Of a stretch of 23,706 nucleotides of DNA, positions 15,803 to 23,671 are shown piece by piece. The stretch covers positions 1-23,706 of the forward strand of contig URQG01000006.1 of assembly GCA_900549895.1 (NCBI GenBank). The letters are read 5' to 3'. The position numbers were made by a program, and so were the translations under genes. Source of the stretch: an uncultured Lachnobacterium sp. Its GTDB lineage: Bacteria > Bacillota > Clostridia > Lachnospirales > Lachnospiraceae. Within the stretch, counting starts at the first letter, position 1; each line of letters opens with the position of its first letter. Below the pieces are notes generated by a model. The model saw nothing but the letters and a program-made list of their open reading frames with translations, was not told the origin of the DNA and made no database searches.

Positions 15803-16351
15803 ATGAAGGCAACAGGTATTGTTCGAAGAATAGATGATCTCGGTCGCATTGTAGTCCCTAAGGAAATCCGTCGCACATTGCGTATCCGCGAGGGAGACCC
15901 GCTTGAAATCTTTACGAATCGTGAAGGTGAGATCATGTTAAAGAAGTATTCTCCGATCGGAGAGTTAGGGGAAGTCGCGGGAAGTTATGCGGAAGCACTC
16001 GCACAGGTAGCGGAGGCGCTTGTCTGCATCACGGATCGCGACTATATTGTTGCGGCCTCCGGAAGCGGAAGAAAGGAACTCGAGGGAGAACACTTAAGTC
16101 CGGAAGTAGAAGCACTTATGGAAAAACGCGGTACGTTTGTTATGACAAATGTACATGAAGAATTACCGTTAGTCACAAAAGCGTGGACGAGTGACCATAA
16201 GGGGGCCGTATTGTCTACGATCATCTGCAACGGAGACTGTCAGGGAGCAGTTATTGTCGTGACAAAAAGTGATGATCCGCAGAAACTTGAGGTCTTTCGA
16301 ATTCTGGCACAGTCGGCTGCCAGTTTTATGGGAAAACACATGGAACAATAG
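15803..16351 (+). CDS. spoVT: Stage V sporulation protein T (SpoVT), AbrB-family regulator
   Basis: A 182-residue transcription regulator of late forespore gene expression. Bacillus SpoVT is 178 residues. The N-terminal AbrB-type swapped-hairpin DNA-binding domain (residues 1-50) has MKATGIVRRIDDLGRIVVPK and RREIRRTLRIREGDPLEI-like character. Residues about 55-180 form the GAF-like C-terminal domain with ALVCITDRDYIVAASG and GAVIVVTKSD. AGGAGG lies 10 bases before the ATG. It sits alone between a SigG-like promoter and a strong terminator, and its presence points to a spore-forming lineage, though a non-sporulating descendant could keep it. Confidence 0.95.
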   Translation: MKATGIVRRIDDLGRIVVPKEIRRTLRIREGDPLEIFTNREGEIMLKKYSPIGELGEVAGSYAEALAQVAEALVCITDRDYIVAASGSGRKELEGEHLSPEVEALMEKRGTFVMTNVHEELPLVTKAWTSDHKGAVLSTIICNGDCQGAVIVVTKSDDPQKLEVFRILAQSAASFMGKHMEQ

Positions 16352-16353
16352 AC

Positions 16354-16403
16354 AAATAGGAAATGTACAAATCGGATCATAATTTGTGCGTTTCCTATTT
16401 TTA
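16354..16403 (+). terminator. Strong terminator of spoVT
   Basis: A 19-base arm (16354-16372) pairs with 16382-16400 around a 9-base loop. All positions are Watson-Crick except two G-U wobbles, and the 3' arm runs into a T-rich tract. It begins 3 bases after the stop codon. The 145 bases from here to 16545 hold no convincing gene. I could not settle the promoter of the next gene. Confidence 0.85.
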
Positions 16404-16545
16404 TGCCTTTTCTGATCGTATCGGTAACAGATCATCAAATCAGTTTCCAGAAATTTCCTCCGTGTGACCTTCTACCGTTATAGTAATGATTATAAAAAGG
16501 AACGAATATATTTTGGAAAGGATAGAAATAAGAAGGAGGTTGCTT

Positions 16546-18819
16546 ATGAAAGCAAAAGGTTTTTTTAAGAAGATCGCAGCATTCGCACTTGCGGGAACCA
16601 TGGTACTTGGCTCTGCAATGGTAACACTGGCAGATGTTGAGAATGCGGATGTCGAGACTTATACGGCTACAGATGACAGCGTGAATTCACAGGGATATAA
16701 GCCGGGAAAGGTTTACCGTGGGGATGAAAATGTATTCAATGCCAAGGGAGAGGCACTTCCGGGATATGAGTGGGATTCAGTTGAACTTACTCCGCATGTA
16801 GATGGATATTACGACCATGAGCAGGATGCAATCTGTGGCAAGGAAGAGCATGCGCACAGTGCATACGGCGGAGATTGCTACACACAGAAGTCATGTGATA
16901 TTGTAGAAAATCATACCCATCAGGGAAACTGTTACGAGTATAAGACATGTGATCAGGAAGAACATACGCATACGGCCTCTTGCAAGACGATTATTTGTGG
17001 CAAAGAAGAGCATAAGCATACTGTGTTTTGTGGTTGGGGTGCATTTTGTCCTAAAGAAAAACATACTCATTCAGCGGATTGCGATAAAATTATCTGTGGT
17101 AAAACAGAGCATACACATTCCAAAGCAGAAGGCGGTTGTTCAGAACAGAAGCTGATCTGTAGCATCCCGGAGAATCACACACATTCAACCGAAGTCGGCG
17201 GATGCATGGAATATGTTTTAAATTGTGACAAGGAGCATGCACATGTTGATGAGTGCTATCCATATGTGGAGCCGGTACTTGCAACATACAAGTTTCAGAT
17301 GAAGCCGATTGGTGACACGGAAAATGGTAATAAAAAGATTACCATTTCCATTCACGTGGATTGTGAGGAAGGTCAGCCTGCAAACGGTGTTGCCGTAAGT
17401 ATTACAGCACATGATGATGATTTTGGCTGGATTGCGAAAAACCCGACCATTGAGAAATCCGATAAAACGGATTTGAATGGAAATGTAGTATTTAAAATTT
17501 CCGGAACTTATGATAGCATCACAGATATTTCAATCAACGGAACGTCTGTGGGAGGATATGACAAGAAAATCGGTCGCTGGATTAATAATTCGGTAAGTCT
17601 TTCTTACTCCGTAGAGCATGATTTTAAAGAGGATTCCGATTCGGCAGAAGATACAAAGATTGTTGATAATGCTGTTAAAGTCGGAAAGTATGCAGATAAG
17701 AAATGTGTATACTGCGAAGCGGTACAGACCGGTGAGACACATACCTGTGCAACGTTAAAAGGTTACCTGCTGATCAACCGAGAGATTCAGCTGGATCAAA
17801 ACGGTAAGTCTATGAGTACTTCCTATTTTAAACCAATCGGAGTTGTTGAAAATGGTGTGCGCATTGAAAAGGATGCGGACGGCAAAGAGACGGCAACAAT
17901 CGTTGATGGTGCTACAGATCTTTTGATCGCACAGAATGGGGCAGCAATTTCTGCGTTATTACAGTCCGGCGAGAATTTTACAGATGTCACTTTCGGAAGA
18001 TTACAGCATGAAAATGATGGCTGGCACGCAGATTTCTATATCGCAAAATCAGGTAGCGGAGACCAGGGCGGAAGCACCGGAGGAGATCAGGGCGGTAACA
18101 CCGGAGATCAGGGCGGAAGCACCGGAGGAGATCAGGGCGGTAACACCGGAGATCAGGGTGGAAGCACCGGAGATCAGGGTGGAAGCACCGGAGATAACGG
18201 AAACAACGGTGGAAACACAAACACCGGAGATAACGGAAACAATGGTGGAAACACAAACACCGGAGATAACGGAAACAATGGTGGAAACACAAACGCCGGA
18301 GATAACGGAAACAACGGTGGAAACACGAACACCGGGGATAACGGAAACAACGGCGGAAATACGAACGCCGCAAATACAAACAGAAACAACAATACAAACA
18401 CCAGCAGAAATAATAATACACCGGCAAACAATAACACTCCTGCAGCAAACAGACCTGTTGCAAATAATGCAGCAAACAATGCTCCTGCAGCAGTAAACAA
18501 CAATGCCGGAAATACTCCGATTGTTGTTGCCAACAATGATGCGGCAGCAAATGCAGATAATGCGGACGATGCAGTAGTTATCGATGATGAGCAGACACCG
18601 CTTGCAGCGAATGATCAGAATGTTGACGAGGAGAACAATTCTGATGAGCAGCAGCCGGTAACAATCGATGATGAAGCAACACCGCTTGCAGCAGCCGAGG
18701 ATAATTGCTTAATTCACTGGATTATTCTGATCCTTACATTACTTGCCGGCGGATACAGTCTGGTACGTGCATTCGTAAGAATCCGTAAGGAGTCGGAAGA
18801 AGCTGAGAAGGAATTTTAA
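16546..18819 (+). CDS. Exported Cys/His-repeat surface protein with C-terminal membrane anchor
   Basis: 757 residues. A signal peptide (MKAKGFFKKI plus hydrophobic core, likely ending near LAD at residue 30) is followed at residues 97-237 by eight copies of C-x3/5-E-x-H-x-H-x3/6-C (first CGKEEHAH at 97-104, last CDKEHAH at 227-233), each offering two Cys and two His. Residues about 246-360 look like an Ig-like domain. A CVYC...HTC cluster lies near residue 385. Gly/Asp/Asn repeats fill 505-608 and an Asn/Ala linker follows. Two copies of V-IDDE-TPLA precede a final Cys, membrane helix (CLIHWIILILTLLAGG) and basic tail. ATG 16546 is chosen over 16486 because AAGGAGG lies 6 bases before it and the signal peptide starts there. 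Metal binding is inference. Function unknown. Confidence 0.85.
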   Translation: MKAKGFFKKIAAFALAGTMVLGSAMVTLADVENADVETYTATDDSVNSQGYKPGKVYRGDENVFNAKGEALPGYEWDSVELTPHVDGYYDHEQDAICGKEEHAHSAYGGDCYTQKSCDIVENHTHQGNCYEYKTCDQEEHTHTASCKTIICGKEEHKHTVFCGWGAFCPKEKHTHSADCDKIICGKTEHTHSKAEGGCSEQKLICSIPENHTHSTEVGGCMEYVLNCDKEHAHVDECYPYVEPVLATYKFQMKPIGDTENGNKKITISIHVDCEEGQPANGVAVSITAHDDDFGWIAKNPTIEKSDKTDLNGNVVFKISGTYDSITDISINGTSVGGYDKKIGRWINNSVSLSYSVEHDFKEDSDSAEDTKIVDNAVKVGKYADKKCVYCEAVQTGETHTCATLKGYLLINREIQLDQNGKSMSTSYFKPIGVVENGVRIEKDADGKETATIVDGATDLLIAQNGAAISALLQSGENFTDVTFGRLQHENDGWHADFYIAKSGSGDQGGSTGGDQGGNTGDQGGSTGGDQGGNTGDQGGSTGDQGGSTGDNGNNGGNTNTGDNGNNGGNTNTGDNGNNGGNTNAGDNGNNGGNTNTGDNGNNGGNTNAANTNRNNNTNTSRNNNTPANNNTPAANRPVANNAANNAPAAVNNNAGNTPIVVANNDAAANADNADDAVVIDDEQTPLAANDQNVDEENNSDEQQPVTIDDEATPLAAAEDNCLIHWIILILTLLAGGYSLVRAFVRIRKESEEAEKEF
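18058..18369 (+). repeat. In-gene tandem repeats (45/21 bp and 36 bp)
   Basis: 18058-18189 encodes GDQGGSTG/GDQGGNT units: a 45-bp pair repeated twice, then two 21-bp GDQGGST units. 18190-18369 is five 36-bp units encoding GDNGNNGGNTN(T/A). Units are nearly identical in DNA, so copy number may vary by slippage, always in frame. Confidence 0.92.
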
Positions 18820-18834
18820 CAGGAGGAAAGAAAA

Positions 18835-19029
18835 ATGATTAAGATGTTAGATTATATTGTATTGGCAGTATTGGTAATCGGGCTTGTTGTTTTGTGTTTC
18901 TTCCAGAAATGCAGCCTTGACATTTATTTCCTTGTATTTGGATTTGCAATCGCAGCAATGTCTGCTGTTACCTTATTGGTACAAAAACGCAATGAGAAAA
19001 ATTCTGTAAAACATAAGACAACCGTATAA
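18835..19029 (+). CDS. Small two-helix membrane protein beside the Cys/His-repeat gene
   Basis: 64 residues. Hydrophobic segments lie at about 5-24 and 29-50, followed by a basic hydrophilic tail (QKRNEKNSVKHKTTV). A Cys sits between the helices in FFQKCSLD and another in the first helix. AGGAGG (18821-18826) lies 8 bases before the ATG. It starts 15 bases after the surface-protein gene and before a strong terminator, so the two form a two-gene transcript. It is probably a partner of the surface protein in the membrane. I recognise no family. Confidence 0.8.
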   Translation: MIKMLDYIVLAVLVIGLVVLCFFQKCSLDIYFLVFGFAIAAMSAVTLLVQKRNEKNSVKHKTTV

Positions 19030-19046
19030 TATACACTATCCTTTTT

Positions 19047-19083
19047 ATGAAGAGCTTCGGAAAACCGGGGCTCTTCATTTTTT
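19047..19083 (+). terminator. Rho-independent terminator
   Basis: A 14-bp stem (19047-19060 with 19065-19078, including two U-G pairs) closes on an AAAA loop and is followed by a run of T at 19078-19083. It ends the surface-protein/small-membrane-protein unit. Confidence 0.92.
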
Positions 19084-19100
19084 CTTAATAAAAAGATAAT

Positions 19101-19129
19101 TTGCATATGGGATATAAAAGCGATAAAAT
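19101..19129 (+). promoter_or_regulatory. Candidate promoter of the penicillin-binding protein
   Basis: TTGCAT (19101-19106), a 17-base spacer, and TAAAAT (19124-19129). The start would fall near 19136, about 35 bases before the ATG, after the upstream terminator. Confidence 0.55.
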
Positions 19130-19170
19130 ACTTCATATATCTTCCGTAGAGGATAAAAGAAGGAGATTTT

Positions 19171-21498
19171 ATGGCAAAAAAGAAGAGAAAGAAAAAGAAA
19201 CAACATCGCTTTTTCTGGTTTGTAATAAAGCTGCAGATTGTGCTTATGCTGCTTGTGCTCGGTGCTGCCGGAGTGTATTTTTTTGGCGGTTATGCAGACG
19301 AGGTGCAACAGATCCGCAAAGAGGCGATCCAAGAGGTGGCAGACTCGGATGAATCGCTTTTTGTCCCGTCACAGACCTGTTCGGTTTATGATACAAATGG
19401 GAATCTGATCTCGGAACGCAAAGGCGACAAGGATGCGCAGTATGTCAAATATGAAGATATTCCAAAGTCATTTGTGACTGCGATCATCAGTATCGAGGAT
19501 AAGAAATTCTACCGGCATAACGGAGTCGATTTTAAGGCAATTATGCGTGCGGTCAAAGCGCGCCTGCAGGCGGGAAGAGTAACGCAGGGAGGAAGTACGA
19601 TCACGATGCAGCTGGCGAAGCTGATGTATATGGAGCAGAGCAAGACGTGGCAGTACAAAGTTAAGCAGATATTCCTTGCAATGGAACTGGAGAAGCGGTA
19701 TTCCAAGGAGAAAATTCTTGAATTTTATCTGAACAATATCTATTTCGCAAATGGATATTATGGTATTGATGCGGCATGCAGGGGTTACTTTAACTGCGAT
19801 CTCAAGGATCTGGATCTCTCGCAGGTGGCGTTCTTATGTGCGATCCCGAACAGCCCGTCCTACTATGATCCGGTGACCAATATGGACCATACGATTACGC
19901 GACGGAATCTGATTCTGCAGAATATGTGGGATGACGGCAAGATTACACAGGAACAGTATTACGAGGCTTGCAAGGAAGAGATTACGCTGAATCGACCGAA
20001 GAAGACTTCGACGAATATTGTTAATAATTATGTGGATACGTACACCTATTATTGTGCGACACGTGCACTTATGGAGCAGGAAGGTTTTACGTTCCAGAAT
20101 TATTTCGATTCGGAGGAAGAGAAGAAAACCTATAACGAAGAGTATGACGAGCTGTATGCGTCTTGCCAGAAGAAACTGTATTCCGGCGGATACAAGATTT
20201 ATACATCCATTGACATGGACAAGCAGAATGCATTGCAGCAGGCGGTGGACGATGAGTTGGCTTCCTTTACGGATCTGGATGATGACGGAACTTACGATAT
20301 GCAGGGATCTGCAGTATCGATTGATAACAGTACGGGATATGTGGTTGCAATTGTCGGCGGACGAAATCAGGATTTCTCGTCGTACACTTTAAATCGTGCA
20401 TTCCAAAGCCACCGTCAGCCGGGAAGTTCGATCAAACCATTGCTTGTGTATACCCCATGCTTTGAGAGAGGATATGACCCGGATACGATTGTGGACGATC
20501 ATAAGTTTGAGGGCGGCCCGTCCAATGCAACTAAGACATACGCCGGCAAGGTGAAGCTGCGTTATGCAGTGGCACAGTCGCTGAACACGGTCGCATGGCA
20601 GCTTTATGACCAGCTGACGCCGAAAGTTGGATTGCAGTACCTGAAGAATATGAATTTTACAGGCATTGTGAAGGATGATTATACACTGGCAACGTCACTC
20701 GGCGGATTTACAAAGGGTGCTTCGCCGCTTGAGATGGCAGCAGGGTTTGAGACGATTGAGAATGACGGAATGTACCGTGAACCAACTTGTATTAAGACCA
20801 TCATCGATTCGGATGAGAACGTTGTCTATGCGTCACAGATGACAGAAGTATCAATTTATGAGCAGGACGCGGCGCGTATGATGACGGATGTGCTGACAAC
20901 GGTTATGGACAGCGGAACCGGACGTTATCTTAAGTTGAAAAATATGCCATGTGCAGGAAAGACAGGAACGACCAATGATCATAAGGATGGCTGGTTCGTA
21001 GGATTTACGAAATATTATACGACCAGTGTGTGGGTTGGATGTGATTACCCGAAGGCAATTCAGAATCTGAGCGGAAGTACCTATCCGGGACGAATCTGGA
21101 ATACTTATATGAGTGCGATCCACGAGAATCTTGCGTCGATGGATTTTATCCCGTACGCGCAGCTGTCCGATGATTTTAAGAATCAGCAGCAGAAAGAACA
21201 GCAGCAACAGGACCAGAAGCGCGAGGAGGACAATACAGCCGGAGAACAGGATAAGACGGATCAAAATCAGCCGGATCAGAATCAGCCGGCGGATAATAAT
21301 CAGGATCAGAATCAGGATAATAATTCGGACAATGATTCCAATAATAATTCCAATAATAATCCGTCGGATGCGAATACTCCGGATGATAATAACAATAATA
21401 ATGGTGACAGTAACGGTGACAATACGGGAGACAATACCGGCGGAGATGAGAACGGCGGAGATGAGAACGGCGGAGATCAGACCGCGGATACTCCGTAA
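19171..21498 (+). CDS. Class A penicillin-binding protein (GT51 plus transpeptidase)
   Basis: 775 residues. A very basic N-terminus (AKKKRKKKKQ) and one membrane helix (about 14-40) lead to the GT51 glycosyltransferase domain: E109 in IEDKKFYRHNGVD, GGSTITMQLAK (140-150) and EKILEFYLNNIYFANGYYG. The transpeptidase follows with S419-SI-K422 in QPGSSIKP, S470-L-N472 and K597-TGTT. It polymerises and cross-links peptidoglycan outside the membrane. The last about 105 residues (from about 670) are Gln/Asn/Asp/Gly-rich low complexity with AAT-rich codons, probably a disordered wall-spanning tail. AAGGAG lies 5 bases before the ATG. The bile salt hydrolase gene follows after 42 bases with no terminator seen. 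Confidence 0.95.
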   Translation: MAKKKRKKKKQHRFFWFVIKLQIVLMLLVLGAAGVYFFGGYADEVQQIRKEAIQEVADSDESLFVPSQTCSVYDTNGNLISERKGDKDAQYVKYEDIPKSFVTAIISIEDKKFYRHNGVDFKAIMRAVKARLQAGRVTQGGSTITMQLAKLMYMEQSKTWQYKVKQIFLAMELEKRYSKEKILEFYLNNIYFANGYYGIDAACRGYFNCDLKDLDLSQVAFLCAIPNSPSYYDPVTNMDHTITRRNLILQNMWDDGKITQEQYYEACKEEITLNRPKKTSTNIVNNYVDTYTYYCATRALMEQEGFTFQNYFDSEEEKKTYNEEYDELYASCQKKLYSGGYKIYTSIDMDKQNALQQAVDDELASFTDLDDDGTYDMQGSAVSIDNSTGYVVAIVGGRNQDFSSYTLNRAFQSHRQPGSSIKPLLVYTPCFERGYDPDTIVDDHKFEGGPSNATKTYAGKVKLRYAVAQSLNTVAWQLYDQLTPKVGLQYLKNMNFTGIVKDDYTLATSLGGFTKGASPLEMAAGFETIENDGMYREPTCIKTIIDSDENVVYASQMTEVSIYEQDAARMMTDVLTTVMDSGTGRYLKLKNMPCAGKTGTTNDHKDGWFVGFTKYYTTSVWVGCDYPKAIQNLSGSTYPGRIWNTYMSAIHENLASMDFIPYAQLSDDFKNQQQKEQQQQDQKREEDNTAGEQDKTDQNQPDQNQPADNNQDQNQDNNSDNDSNNNSNNNPSDANTPDDNNNNNGDSNGDNTGDNTGGDENGGDENGGDQTADTP

Positions 21499-21540
21499 AG
21501 GATCAGCCAGTTACTAAAACGTGCAGGGAGGAGCAGTATT

Positions 21541-22515
21541 ATGTGTACAGCAGCGACATATCGGACCAAAGATTTTTATTTTGGAAGAACACTGGATTAT
21601 GAATTTTCATATGGAGATGAAGTAACCGTTACCCCGCGCAATTATGCATTTACGTTTCGCCATATGGGTACGGTGACTTCCCATTATGCAATCATTGGAA
21701 TGGCCTATGTTGTGGCGGACTATCCTCTGTATTATGATGCAATCAATGAGAAGGGACTCGGCATGGCCGGTTTGAATTTCGTTGGAAATGCGGTCTATCA
21801 GCAAGTGGAAACAGGCAGGGACAATGTTGCGCAGTTTGAGTTTGTTCCATGGATTTTGTCACAGTGTGCAACGGTTGCGGAAGCCAGAGAACATCTTGAA
21901 AAGATGAATCTGGTCGGAACGCCTTTTTCCGAGCAGCTGCCGAGCGCACAGCTGCATTGGATCATTGCGGACAAGGATGGTGCGATCGTTGTGGAGTGTA
22001 TGGAAGACGGACTTCACGTGTATGACGATCCGGCGGGCGTACTGACAAATAATCCCCCGTTCCCACAGCAGATGTTTCAATTGAACAACTATATGCATCT
22101 GTCACCAAGACAACCGGAAAATGCGTTTTCCAGGGACTTGCCTCTGCAGACTTACAGCCGTGGTATGGGCGCACTCGGACTTCCGGGAGACTTGTCTTCC
22201 GCATCCCGATTTGCAAAGGTGGCGTTTACCAGATTACATGCGGTATCCGGCGAATCGGAGGAAGAGAGCGTCAGCCAGTTTTTCCATATCTTAGGATCGG
22301 TGGAGCAGCAGCGCGGTTGTTGTGAAGTAGCAGAGGGAAAGTATGAGATTACGATCTATACCTCCTGCTGTAATGCAACCAGGGGAATCTATTATTATAC
22401 GACTTATGATAACCATCAGATTACAGCGGTCGATATGCACCGTGAGGATCTTGATGGAGCAAAGCTCGTTCACTATCCTCTGTGCAAAAGTGAAAATATT
22501 TACACCCAAAATTAG
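21541..22515 (+). CDS. bsh: Bile salt hydrolase (choloylglycine hydrolase)
   Basis: A 324-residue Ntn hydrolase that cleaves glycine or taurine from conjugated bile acids. Met is directly followed by the nucleophile C2, freed by Met removal with no propeptide. The catalytic set seen in Clostridium perfringens BSH is present: R16 (FGRTLD), D19, N79 (AGLNFVGNA), N170 (VLTNNPPF) and R223 (SASRFAKVAF). Further BSH-like segments are LHWIIADKDG, GLPGDLSSASRF and GIYYYTTYDN. Overall similarity is to BSH rather than penicillin V acylase, but bile-salt range is not readable from sequence. AGGGAGGAG ends 7 bases before the ATG. No signal peptide: cytoplasmic. It may be co-transcribed with the penicillin-binding protein. 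Confidence 0.93.
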   Translation: MCTAATYRTKDFYFGRTLDYEFSYGDEVTVTPRNYAFTFRHMGTVTSHYAIIGMAYVVADYPLYYDAINEKGLGMAGLNFVGNAVYQQVETGRDNVAQFEFVPWILSQCATVAEAREHLEKMNLVGTPFSEQLPSAQLHWIIADKDGAIVVECMEDGLHVYDDPAGVLTNNPPFPQQMFQLNNYMHLSPRQPENAFSRDLPLQTYSRGMGALGLPGDLSSASRFAKVAFTRLHAVSGESEEESVSQFFHILGSVEQQRGCCEVAEGKYEITIYTSCCNATRGIYYYTTYDNHQITAVDMHREDLDGAKLVHYPLCKSENIYTQN

Positions 22516-22519
22516 TCAA

Positions 22520-22555
22520 ATTACCATTGGACGAACGGTTTTACTATGGTAATAT
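22520..22555 (+). promoter_or_regulatory. Glucokinase promoter inside an 8-bp dyad
   Basis: TTGGAC (22527-22532), a 17-base spacer and TAATAT (22550-22555). ATTACCAT (22520-22527) and ATGGTAAT (22546-22553) are perfect inverted arms 18 bases apart, one touching the -35 and the other overlapping the -10. A repressor bound there would block the promoter. The regulator is unknown. Confidence 0.55.
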
Positions 22556-22597
22556 AGAACTAGAATTTCACGATAAAGAATGTTGGAGGATGAGCAA

Positions 22598-23536
22598 GTG
22601 AAGAAATACGGTTTTGGAATTGATGTTGGGGGAACTACGGTCAAGGTTGGTTTCTTTGAGACAAGCGGAGCGCTCCTTGATAAATGGGAGATTAAGACAA
22701 ATACAGCCAACGGTGGCGAGGCAATTCTGCCGGACATTGCGAAGACAATTGAGGAGAAGCTGAGCAAGGAAGGCATCAGCAAGGATGAGGTACAGGGTAT
22801 CGGAATCGGTGTTCCGGGACCGGTACTCAACGCCAGTGTCGTAACAAGATGTGTGAATCTCGGATGGGGTGAGATTGATGTTGCCGGAACTTTATCAAAG
22901 ATCACAGGACTTCCGGTTAAAGTCGGTAATGATGCCAATGTTGCAGCGCTCGGTGAGATGTGGCAGGGTGGTGCCAAGGGCAGCAGCAATGTTGTCATGG
23001 TAACACTCGGAACCGGTGTCGGCGGTGGAATCATTGTGGATGGCAGAATTGTAGCCGGAGCCAACGGAGCCGGTGGAGAGATCGGCCATATGAATGTATG
23101 TGAGGACGAAGAAGAGGCCTGCAACTGTGGTCAGCACGGATGCCTTGAGCAGTACGCGTCTGCAACGGGTGTTGTTCGCATGGCAAAGCGTAAACTTGCA
23201 AAGATTTCTGAGGAGACAAGCCTTCATAAGTATGATGATCTGACCGCAAAGGATGTTTTTGATGAGGCGAAGGCCGGAGATAAAGTTGCGCTTGAAATCG
23301 TTGATGAAGTATGTGAGATTTTGGGAAAGGCATTAGGCAAGATTGCTTGTGTTGTCAACCCGGAAGTATTTGTAATCGGCGGAGGTGTATCCAAGGCCGG
23401 ACAGATTCTGATCGATACAGTGAAAAAGTATTACGTGCCAAATACATTTACTTCATGCAAGGATGCTCGTTTTGAACTTGCATCTCTCGGCAATGATGCG
23501 GGAATGTATGGATGCATGTGTCTGATGCTTGATTAA
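22598..23536 (+). CDS. glk: ROK-family glucokinase
   Basis: A 312-residue cytoplasmic sugar kinase, most likely ATP:glucose 6-phosphotransferase feeding glycolysis. FGIDVGGTTVKVG (residues 5-17) is the ATP phosphate loop. GNDANVAALGE carries the catalytic Asp. LGTGVGGGII and the ROK signature GEIGHMNV follow, with zinc ligands in the CNCGQHGCLE segment. I chose GTG 22598 because GGAGGA (22585-22590) lies 7 bases upstream and the ATP loop then starts at the usual distance. ATG 22580 would add only six residues and precedes that ribosome site. It has its own promoter and a bidirectional terminator. Other hexoses (mannose, N-acetyl sugars) are less likely but not excluded. Confidence 0.92.
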   Translation: MKKYGFGIDVGGTTVKVGFFETSGALLDKWEIKTNTANGGEAILPDIAKTIEEKLSKEGISKDEVQGIGIGVPGPVLNASVVTRCVNLGWGEIDVAGTLSKITGLPVKVGNDANVAALGEMWQGGAKGSSNVVMVTLGTGVGGGIIVDGRIVAGANGAGGEIGHMNVCEDEEEACNCGQHGCLEQYASATGVVRMAKRKLAKISEETSLHKYDDLTAKDVFDEAKAGDKVALEIVDEVCEILGKALGKIACVVNPEVFVIGGGVSKAGQILIDTVKKYYVPNTFTSCKDARFELASLGNDAGMYGCMCLMLD

Positions 23537-23563
23537 AAATACAGAGTGTATATATTTACATAT

Positions 23564-23599
23564 AAAAAAGTCCTAACCCATTGTGATTAGGACTTTTTT
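23564..23599. terminator. Bidirectional terminator after glucokinase
   Basis: A perfect 13-bp stem, AAAAAAGTCCTAA (23564-23576) with TTAGGACTTTTTT (23587-23599), around a 10-base loop. Runs of A and T at both ends let it work from either side. Confidence 0.95.
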
Positions 23600-23600
23600 G

Positions 23601-23617
23601 GTGCGCTTGCGGCGCAC
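23601..23617. repeat. Short GC-rich hairpin after the terminator
   Basis: GTGCGC (23601-23606) and GCGCAC (23612-23617) around 5 bases. It abuts the terminator. No T-run follows, so it may be a spare stem or a small dispersed palindrome. Confidence 0.5.
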
Positions 23618-23671
23618 GTTTCTATTTCTCTTTATTATTTTTCAGGATCATTCGTTTCTGTTTACTTGAAT

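Noticed and set aside
16486..16545. Upstream start for the Cys/His-repeat protein
   Set aside because: It would put 20 charged residues before a typical signal peptide. The AAGGAGG site at 16533-16539 clearly serves ATG 16546.
18190..18369. Regular 36-bp repeats considered as a CRISPR array
   Set aside because: The units are directly adjacent with no spacers, lie in frame inside a signal-peptide-bearing gene, and no cas gene is nearby.
17936..18550. Long open frames on both strands across the Gly/Asn repeats (17936-18496 plus; 17987-18550 and 18174-18536 minus)
   Set aside because: They are products of the 36/45-bp repeat periodicity, which keeps several frames open. Their proteins are monotonous and they lack ribosome sites.
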